Origin: an uncultured Planctomycetaceae bacterium
GTDB taxonomy: Bacteria; Planctomycetota; Planctomycetia; Pirellulales; Thermoguttaceae
Length of the DNA: 8,436 nt
Reading direction: 5' to 3'
Assembly (NCBI GenBank): GCA_947307005.1
Contig: CAMZHY010000140.1
Coordinates: 1 to 8,436, forward strand
Made by a program: the position numbers and the translations under genes. Under the pieces are notes generated by a model that was given only the letters and a program-made list of their open reading frames with translations, was not told the DNA's origin and did no database searches. Of the stretch, positions 1 to 6,500 are shown piece after piece (positions within the stretch are counted from its first letter, which is position 1; each line of letters begins with the position of its first letter).

Positions 1-27
1 AACAAGGGGATGGGCGTCTGCCGTCAT
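1..27 (-). CDS. possible start of the next gene downstream of the MoxR ATPase (9 codons, partial)
   Basis: An ATG on the minus strand at 27-25 opens a frame reading MTADAHPLV before the window ends. It lies 8 bases after the stop of the MoxR gene, the spacing expected of a co-transcribed neighbour. No strong Shine-Dalgarno is seen; a GAG lies several bases upstream. In many bacteria the gene after moxR encodes a DUF58 protein, which is only a guess from family context here, since nine residues cannot identify a protein. Confidence 0.3.
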
Positions 28-35
28 CGTAAAGC

Positions 36-1136
36 TCATATTCTTGGGACGCTAATTGAACGGACGAGGGACGAAAGGATTTCGTCGACGCTCCTCCCCT
101 CGATTTCGGCTTCCGGCGATATGGCGACGCGATGTCGGAGCGTGGGGAGCGCGAGACGCGCGACGTCGTCGGGGGTCGCGAAGGCGCGTCCTTGGAAGAT
201 CGCGAGCGCGCGCGCGCCTTGGGTGAGCGCGATTCCCGCGCGCGGCGAGGCGCCGAACGTCAGACGCGGAAACTGACGCGTGGCGCGGACGATCTTGTTG
301 ATGTAGTCGAAGAGCTGCGGGGCGACGTACACGTCGTTGACGATTTTGCGCAGTTCGAGGATCGTTTGGGCGTCGAGAATCGGTTGAACGGCCTCGAGTT
401 TTTCTTTAACGGCGACGTTCTTGCCATGGTCGGCGAGGATTTTGAGTTCTTCGCTTTCAGAAGGATAGTCGGCGACGATTTTGAACATGAAACGGTCGAT
501 TTGCGCTTCCGGCAGTCGGTACGTGCCCTCGGATTCGATTGGGTTTTGAGTCGCGATTACGAAGAAGGGGGAGGGAAGCGGGTGCGAGACGCCGTCGACG
601 GTCGCGGCGCCCTCCTGCATCGCTTCAAGGAGCGCGGCATGCGTCTTGGCGGGCGCGCGGTTGATTTCGTCGGCAAGCAGAATCTGGGCGAAGACCGGAC
701 CGGCGCGGAACTGGAATTCTTGCGTCTTGACGTTAAAGACGGGGGCGCCGACCACGTCGGACGGCATGAGGTCCGGGGTGAACTGGATGCGTCCGAAGTC
801 GCATCCGAGCGCGCGCCCTAGCGCGGAGGCAAATAGCGTTTTTCCGAGTCCCGGCGCGCTTTCCACGAGGACGTGACCGCCCGAGAAAAGCGCGACGATC
901 GACCCGAGAACGAGTTCCGGCTGACCGACGAAAACTTTGTTCAACTCTCGGTTTAACGAAGCGTAGACGTCGGCGAATCGGCGTAAAACGTCGTCGGGAA
1001 TCGACGCTTTGGCGACGTCCCGCTCCGATTGTTCCACAATCGACGCCGCCATGGCGTCGTTGGACGAGGCGGGAGCGTCGCTTGCTGTTGATTCGGGCGT
1101 CGAGGGGGCGTCGAACATGTTTTCGAGTTCGTTCAT
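36..1136 (-). CDS. MoxR-family AAA+ ATPase
   Basis: This is a 366-residue cytoplasmic AAA+ ATPase of the MoxR family, close to the usual length of 310-350 plus an N-terminal tail. Family members act as chaperone-like ATPases that help insert metal cofactors or assemble protein complexes, usually with DUF58 and von Willebrand A domain partners. Visible landmarks: a Ser/Ala/Pro-rich, probably unstructured tail at 1-45; Walker A SAPGLGKT at 93-100; Walker B ILLADE at 152-157 followed by INRAPAKTHAALLEAMQE; sensor 1 TQNP at 196-199; the family signature EGTYRLPEAQIDRF to residue 216 with candidate arginine finger R215; and sensor 2 SPRAG at 297-301. All catalytic motifs look intact. The ATG at 1136 is preceded by CAGG with 7 bases of spacing. 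The gene diverges from the secreted-protein gene at 1381. The substrate of this ATPase cannot be told from the window. Confidence 0.95.
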   Translation of the reverse strand: MNELENMFDAPSTPESTASDAPASSNDAMAASIVEQSERDVAKASIPDDVLRRFADVYASLNRELNKVFVGQPELVLGSIVALFSGGHVLVESAPGLGKTLFASALGRALGCDFGRIQFTPDLMPSDVVGAPVFNVKTQEFQFRAGPVFAQILLADEINRAPAKTHAALLEAMQEGAATVDGVSHPLPSPFFVIATQNPIESEGTYRLPEAQIDRFMFKIVADYPSESEELKILADHGKNVAVKEKLEAVQPILDAQTILELRKIVNDVYVAPQLFDYINKIVRATRQFPRLTFGASPRAGIALTQGARALAIFQGRAFATPDDVARLALPTLRHRVAISPEAEIEGRSVDEILSSLVRSISVPRI

Positions 1137-1143
1137 GAATCTA

Positions 1144-1147
1144 CCTG
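1144..1147 (-). promoter_or_regulatory. ribosome binding site of the MoxR gene
   Basis: On the minus strand the bases read CAGG, then 7 bases, then the ATG at 1136-1134. This supports the chosen MoxR start. Confidence 0.5.
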
Positions 1148-1229
1148 AATGTCCTGATTGCTACTAAAACCGAAAAAGCGCGAAGGCGTCGAGACGCGAT
1201 TAATGGCGAACCTCAATCTCGACGCGTTA

Positions 1230-1238
1230 AGTATAACA
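1230..1238 (-). promoter_or_regulatory. candidate extended -10 promoter for the MoxR gene
   Basis: On the minus strand the bases read TGTTATACT, an extended -10 (TG, one base, TATACT) in an AT-rich patch of an otherwise GC-rich window. The -35 region is poor, which extended -10 promoters tolerate. Transcription would begin near 1223 and give a leader of roughly 85 bases. Prediction from motif only. Confidence 0.4.
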
Positions 1239-1301
1239 ATAAATGTTTCAAAGAGACGCCCTCGACGAAATTTTTTGCAATTATTATCAAAGTCGCGTTT
1301 C

Positions 1302-1330
1302 TTGACGCGAGGGCGTCCGCGTTCTATATT
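1302..1330 (+). promoter_or_regulatory. sigma70-type promoter of the secreted-protein / permease unit
   Basis: TTGACG at 1302-1307 and TATATT at 1325-1330 are separated by exactly 17 bases. Each box differs from the consensus (TTGACA, TATAAT) at one position. The expected start of transcription is near 1337, giving a leader of about 44 bases before the ATG at 1381. It is the best promoter match I found in the window and faces the two plus-strand genes. Confidence 0.7.
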
Positions 1331-1363
1331 GAGAGCGCGGCGGACGGGACGATTTAACGCCGT

Positions 1364-1369
1364 AAGGAG
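1364..1369 (+). promoter_or_regulatory. ribosome binding site of the small secreted protein
   Basis: AAGGAG lies 11 bases before the ATG at 1381. The spacing is long but the match is good, and no better in-frame start follows before the signal peptide, so it supports 1381. Confidence 0.55.
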
Positions 1370-1380
1370 TCGAACGCGCA

Positions 1381-1917
1381 ATGACGGTAAGAACGTATAA
1401 AACAGACAAGCCCGAGCGGCGTCGTCGTTGTTTCGCCGCGCTTCTTCTGTTTTTCGCTTTTTTGACGCCGACAAACGCGGTTGAGCCGGGCGCGTTAAAT
1501 CCGAACGAAGATTGGCTCGTCGCGCCGACTTCCGCCGAAGGCGATTCTTCGGCGCTCAGCGGGACTTCGTCGGTCGGTCGGGTAACGAGAATCGACGAGA
1601 CGAACGTGGAAACCGAGGATCGCCTCGCGAGGGTCGAGACGCGTTTCAAACGACCGCCAGGCGGCGCCGTCCTGCTGAAACCTCAGCCTAGCGAGGCGGG
1701 GGTCGAGAAACAGGTCGCTACGATCCGAGAAATTCGCAGGTTCCACGATTATGTTTGGCTTCGCAACGGAGACGAGTTTCCATGCGATTTTCTCGCGCTG
1801 GACAAGCGTTTCGCGCAACTTCGCGCTTTTGACGTCGACGTTAAAATCCCTCGCGGACGGGTCGCCGCGATTCGATTTCGCGACGTTTCAGACGGTAAAA
1901 CAAATGGCAAACCTTGA
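1381..1917 (+). CDS. small exported protein with a C-terminal LRNGD-type beta domain, function unknown
   Basis: This 178-residue protein was not recognised as a named family. Residues 1-33 look like a Sec signal peptide: a basic stretch PERRRR, a hydrophobic core FAALLLFFAFL and a likely cleavage site after TNA (33). The middle part, 34-110, is polar and probably flexible. The C-terminal part, about 113-168, contains YVWLRNGDEFPCDF at 125-137, then alternating hydrophobic residues, then IPRGRVAAIRF at 156-166. I associate this arrangement (LRNGD, a short beta meander, then IPxxxVAxIxF) with secreted planctomycete proteins, as a small beta-barrel-like domain; that is recollection, not a search result. 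The gene has its own strong promoter and lies 64 bases before the permease gene with no clear terminator between, so co-transcription is likely. The location would be periplasmic or extracellular. The single Cys in the signal region is not in a lipobox. Confidence 0.75.
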   Translation: MTVRTYKTDKPERRRRCFAALLLFFAFLTPTNAVEPGALNPNEDWLVAPTSAEGDSSALSGTSSVGRVTRIDETNVETEDRLARVETRFKRPPGGAVLLKPQPSEAGVEKQVATIREIRRFHDYVWLRNGDEFPCDFLALDKRFAQLRAFDVDVKIPRGRVAAIRFRDVSDGKTNGKP

Positions 1918-1967
1918 AATAGTCAATCGTTTACGCGTCGTTTTGCTTTGACGAAACGCGCGCGTTC

Positions 1968-1974
1968 AAGGAGG
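1968..1974 (+). promoter_or_regulatory. strong ribosome binding site of the GntP-family permease
   Basis: A full AAGGAGG, complementary to the 16S 3' end, lies 7 bases before the ATG at 1982. It fixes the start of the permease and suggests that the reading frame is, or until recently was, actively translated. Confidence 0.8.
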
Positions 1975-1981
1975 AATCCAG

Positions 1982-3432
1982 ATGTTCGGTTTCTTGCAGG
2001 ATCCGGCGCTCATGCTTTTGGTCAGTCTTGTCGTCGTGGTTGGGGCGATTATTTGGCTGCGCGTCGGGGCTTTTTTTGCGCTAATACTGGGCGCGTTGAC
2101 CGTTAGCTTCTGGAACGCTCTTGCGACGGGCGGAACGCTCGACGCGGGAAACGTTGTGACGACCGTTTGCCAAGCGCTGGGGACGACGGCGGGGAACGTC
2201 GGGCTGCTGATCGTTTTCGGGACGACGATCGGCAAGTGCATGGCGGACAACGGATCCGCCGACCGCATCGTTCTAGCGTGTCGGCGATTTTTCGGTGAGA
2301 AACGGATTCCCGCGGCGCTCGCGGGGGGCGCGTTTATTCTTTCGATTCCCGTATTCTACGACGCGACGTTCTACCTGCTTTTGCCCCTTGCGAAGTCGGT
2401 CTATCGCTCGGTTCGGAAGAATTATATCCTCTACTTGCTTTCTGTCGGGCTTGCCGCGACGATTTCCCATACGACGATTCCGCCGACGCCGGGACCGATC
2501 GCCGTTGCGGAGACGCTTGGCGTTCCACTTTCAACTGCGCTGGGATCGGACTTGGCGTCGGGGTCTGTCTTTTCCCCTTCGCGTTGTCGCTCGCGTGGTT
2601 CCTCAATAAGCTCCTACCGAATCCGAAAATCGATTCTTCCGTTCTTTCGGAACTGGAAGCGCCGGATTGTTCGGACGTCGACGCAAACGGCGTCGCGCTT
2701 GACGGCGCGTCGTCGGCGTCGTTGCCGCCCCTGTGGCTGGCGCTTGTTCCTATCGTTTCGCCCGTGCTGCTCATTGCGTCGGCGTCGATTGTCAAAACAT
2801 TCGGGCGTTTAGACGCTTCCGACGTCTCCGGTTGGCGTCAGGTTCTTTATTTTCTGGGCGACGCGAACGTCGCGCTAGGAATCGCGGCGATTATCGCGTG
2901 CCTCACAACGCTTTTTTCTCGAGCGCGTCCCGCGACGCGTTCGATTCTAGAACAAAAGATTAACGCGGCGATTTCGAGCGCGGGAACGATCATTTTGATA
3001 ACCGCCGCGGGCGGCGCGTATGGCGCGACGCTTCGCGCGTCGGGAATCGGCGAGCGTATTCAGGAACTTTTCGCTTCGACGGGCGGCCTTTCGGGCGCGA
3101 CGGCGCTAACGCTTGCGTTCGTCGCGACCGCGCTGCTCAAATCAGCGCAGGGGTCGAGCACGACGGCGATGATAACTTCCGCGTCGATTTTAGCGGCGAC
3201 GAATCTTACAAGCGAATCGCTCGGTTTTAATCTCGGTTATCTGGGCGCGGCAATCGGCGTCGGCTCGTCGGTCGCGAGCTGGATGAACGACAGCGGATTC
3301 TGCGTCTTCTCCAAGTCTTCCGGAGTCGCCGAGGTCGACTGTCTCAAGGTCTGGACGGTCGGCACGGGCGCCTTGGGGTGTTGCGGTTTTATCGTCGTGC
3401 TGATTTTGAGTCGTCTTTTCCCTCTTGTTTGA
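1982..3432 (+). pseudogene. GntP-family gluconate/sugar-acid:H+ symporter, interrupted by a single-base frameshift
   Basis: The restored product is about 483 residues, an inner-membrane transporter of the gluconate:H+ symporter (GntP) family, near the usual 440-460. It would import gluconate or a related sugar acid; the exact substrate cannot be read off. The N-terminal frame (1982-2812) shows IGKCMADNGSADRI (83-96), SIPVFYDATFYLLLPLA (121-137) and the family hallmark IPPTPGPIAVAETLG (166-180). The C-terminal part lies in another frame (open to 3432) and has SAQGSS (388-393) and WMNDSGF (434-440), both typical of GntP. Numerous hydrophobic segments run through both halves. Adding one G in the run at 2542-2544 joins the halves as ALG-IGLGVGVCLFPF without any gap. 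No other stop or shift is seen, so the break is either very recent or a sequencing/assembly error. Left as it is, the first frame ends at 2812 with an Arg-rich tail after residue 188, and the second could start at a TTG at 2584. Confidence 0.85.
2537..2550 (+). other. frameshift site within the permease gene
   Basis: The bases GCGCTGGGATCGGA carry the junction. Reading GCG CTG in the first frame and GGG ATC GGA in the second requires re-using the G at 2542, which is equivalent to a missing G in a run of originally four. Family-like protein sequence continues on both sides exactly at this point. The site has no canonical X-XXY-YYZ slippery heptamer. Confidence 0.8.
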
Positions 3433-3449
3433 GTCGAGTTCGATCAAAC

Positions 3450-3488
3450 GAAAAACGGGCGAATCTTCCATGTGAAAGATTCGCCCGT
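3450..3488 (-). terminator. intrinsic terminator of bamA, between convergent genes
   Basis: A perfect 13-bp inverted repeat, ACGGGCGAATCTT at 3455-3467 and its complement at 3476-3488, encloses an 8-base loop. Read on the minus strand, the stem ends in five T residues (3454-3450), as expected for Rho-independent termination of bamA, whose stop is at 3511. On the plus strand, after the permease stop at 3432, the same hairpin has no T-tract, so it would be a weaker terminator in that direction. Confidence 0.85.
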
Positions 3489-3510
3489 CCGGCTTGTCCG
3501 CTGGGTCGGC

Positions 3511-6500
3511 TTATCTCGAGCCGCTGAGGTTGAACGTGAAGACTTCCGTGACGTCGTTCGGGTCTTTGCAGACTGGGAACGCGAAGTCAAGCGCGAGAGG
3601 CGCGGGGCCTAGCATTGGAATCTGGAAACGAAGCCCGAAGCCGGGCGCGACTCGGTATCGTCCCCATTTCTTCATGCTTTCCGCGACGGTTCCCGTATCG
3701 ACGAAAAACGCGAGTTGGAATTCGTCTCCGCCGGAAACGGGAACGAAGAATTCGACCGAATTGTAGAACTCAAATTTTCCGCCGACGCCAAATCCCGTCT
3801 GGAGATAACGGGGCGTAACTTCGCGATATTCGAATCCTCGCAGATTCTGGGAGCCGCCGCCGTAATATCTTTCATAGATCGGCGTCTTGTCGCCCGTCCA
3901 TCCAAGATGGCTTGAAAGTCCGAGAACCCAGCGTCCCGTTCCGTCGACGCGCTTGTGCAACGTCTTGTAATACCGTCCGTCGAGCGTAACGCGCGGGAAA
4001 TTATAATCGCCGAGTCCGACTTCGCCGGTCCCCTTGAGAAGGTAGCCCGCAGAAGGCGAATACGGGTGGTTTCGCGTGTCGTACGCTGCGGTCAAGCCGA
4101 CCGTGTACATCCTGTTCGTTCCGACGACTTCGTTGAGGTCGGGAACGAATCCGACCGCCGGATCCTTGATCTTGACGTTGTAGATTCCGCCGTTGAGCGT
4201 CGTGCTGAAGCGAGGCGTCCACTGACGGCCGACGCGAAGGTCGGCGCCATAACGCGCTTCAAACCACTCGTCGAACGAGTGTTCGCCGTAAAGGCCGGTG
4301 ACGCCGAAGAGGAATTTCGAATTGAAAACGTTGGGCACGTCCCATGAAGCTCGGTAACTCTGAACGCGCGTTCCCGGACTGGCCTGTACGCTGAATATCT
4401 GTCCCCCGCCTCGGAACGCGTTGTTCCAGCCGTCGGCGCGGAAGAGGTCGGTAGGCGGACGGAACAGGTTAAAGTTGCGTTCCGTGAAACTTACGTTTCC
4501 AACGAGACCGTAGTCTGAGTTGACTCCGATCGACGCTTGAAACATGCCCGTTCGTCCTTCTTGAACTTTTACGAGAACCGTTCCGTCGTAAATATCGTCT
4601 TCTTCAGGCGTAATGGGGTCGAGAATTTCTTTGCCGATCGAGCCGTAAACCCCGTCGGAAAAGCCCGGAGTCGAGGAATCGTCCGTGCTGAGAACGTTCC
4701 CAGATGGAGGATAGGATTCATGCCCTAGGGACGCGTTGGAATTAAGAAGGTTGGCGGATTCTCCATTGGCGTAATCGAGTCCGTCGGTGAATTGCGATCC
4801 GAGCGACGACGAATCGTACGGACGATACCCTCCGGACGAGGCCTGAGTTTCTCGCGTCGTCGTCGACGAGAAACCGCTCGGAACCTGTCGAGTCTGACCG
4901 CGAACGAGCGCGTTCGAAGTCGAGACGCGCTGGGGCGTCGTTACGGTTTGCGGACGCGGAGCGGGAACGGTCGCGTTGTTCAGAACCGGAGCGACGGCGC
5001 GATACGCGGGCGCGACGCCCGACGTCGCCGAAGAAGCGAGACTTTGAGTCTGCGTTTGTTTTTTCGTCTCCTCATAGGGAACGTAAGACGCGGTTCGGCT
5101 GCTTTCCGGCTCGGGACTCTGCCCGCGAGCGACGTTTTCACGACTGCGAACGGGTTGCGCTTTGGGACTTTGTCCGCGCGTCGTCTCGGCGTCGCTCCGC
5201 GCGTTTTTTTTCTCCGCGTCCTTGCCTTTAGAGGAGTCGCTGACGACTTCCGCTCTTCCATCTTTGTTGAGACGATAGATTTTCGTCTCGTCGGGAACGA
5301 CGGCGATTTCAGGGAGTTGCCCGTCGGCCGGTTTGTCGTTGAAATACCCGGACTGACGCAGCGTGTTCTCGCTCATTCGGATTTTCTTACCGTTGAGGAG
5401 TTCTCCCGGCGTGATATCGAGCATATTGAGGACGACGGGCGTCATCGTTCGCGATTCAGAGCCGACGTAATCGACGACGACGTCGCTGACGCGGTAGCGG
5501 TGATCTTCCTTGATATCGTATCGAATATCGACGACGCCGACTTCGTCCGTAAAAATCTGATTCGGCGTAACGTCGGCGCGAACGTATCCCAAATCTTGAT
5601 ATTTATAACGCAGCGCGATGCGGTCCGCTTCGACTTCGTCGAAACGATAGTACGAACCTCGTTTGACTTTGAGTTGTTTTTCCAGTTCCGCGTCCGTAAC
5701 GACGCGGTTGCCGTTGAACGTGAAGTTTCTGATCCTGTAACGGGGCCCTTCGTCGATGATGTAGCGCACGGAGACCCAAGCGTTGTCTTTGCCGAGTCCG
5801 CCGAACCACTTGCCTTCTTCGTATTCGCGGTCGATTCTCGCGTCAAAATATCCGAGATTACGGTAATATTCGAGGAGCTTTTCGACGTCGGCGTCGAGTC
5901 GTTCTCGCGTGAAGGCGCCTCCGAGGACGTATAATACGCCGGGCTTAACGGAAACAAGACTGTGCAGTCTCGCGCTGCTGACGATGGAATTTCCGACAAA
6001 TTTCGTGCTGAGAACGCGTTGTTTGAGTCCTTCGTCAATGAGATAGACGACTCCCGCGTCTTCAGGACGATCGCCGCGAAGAATTTCAACGTGCGGCTCG
6101 CCGTAGTCTTTGCTCTTATAAAATTCGATGATGCGAAGGCGTCCGTTTTCGACCTCGTAGGGATCCATGCGGGATTCTCCAGGTCGCATCGCAAGTTCTT
6201 CGAGAATATCGTGCTTTGAAATTTTACGGTTGCCGACGACTTTGACGTAGCGCATCATTCTTCGCGGGGTTAAGTCGAAGTTGACGACGACTTGATCGGG
6301 CGCGTCGGGCGACCAGGAGGTCGAGACGGCGACGTCGATAAACTGTTTGGTCTGGAGCAACGCGCGTTTGTCTTCTTCAAGACGCTGTTGGTTGAACTTG
6401 GCGCCGATGCGCGTCTTGACAATTTTATTGAACTGCTGCGCGGTCATTTCCAGACCGGAAATCCGTACGTCGGCTACGGTAAGATTTTTAAGGTCCGCCT

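Noticed and set aside
132..821. 229-codon open frame on the plus strand
   Set aside because: Antisense to the MoxR ATPase gene, Arg/Glu/Asp-rich with no recognisable motif; the minus strand carries intact Walker and sensor motifs.
1133..1474. 113-codon minus-strand frame whose end overlaps the MoxR start by four bases
   Set aside because: The overlap looks like translational coupling, but the product is Arg-rich without a domain and it runs antisense through the strong plus-strand promoter and the signal peptide of the exported protein.
1918..1981. Terminator between the exported protein and the permease
   Set aside because: Only short imperfect inverted repeats (CGTTT and AAACG) with no T-tract; insufficient support.
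2537..2550. Programmed -1 frameshifting in the permease
   Set aside because: No canonical slippery heptamer is present and GntP proteins are not known to use recoding; a lost base explains it more simply.
4792..5934. 380-codon open frame on the plus strand
   Set aside because: It lies wholly antisense to bamA, has an Arg/Asp/Val-rich composition typical of a reversed GC-rich gene, and shows no domain. bamA itself has clear POTRA and barrel motifs on the other strand.
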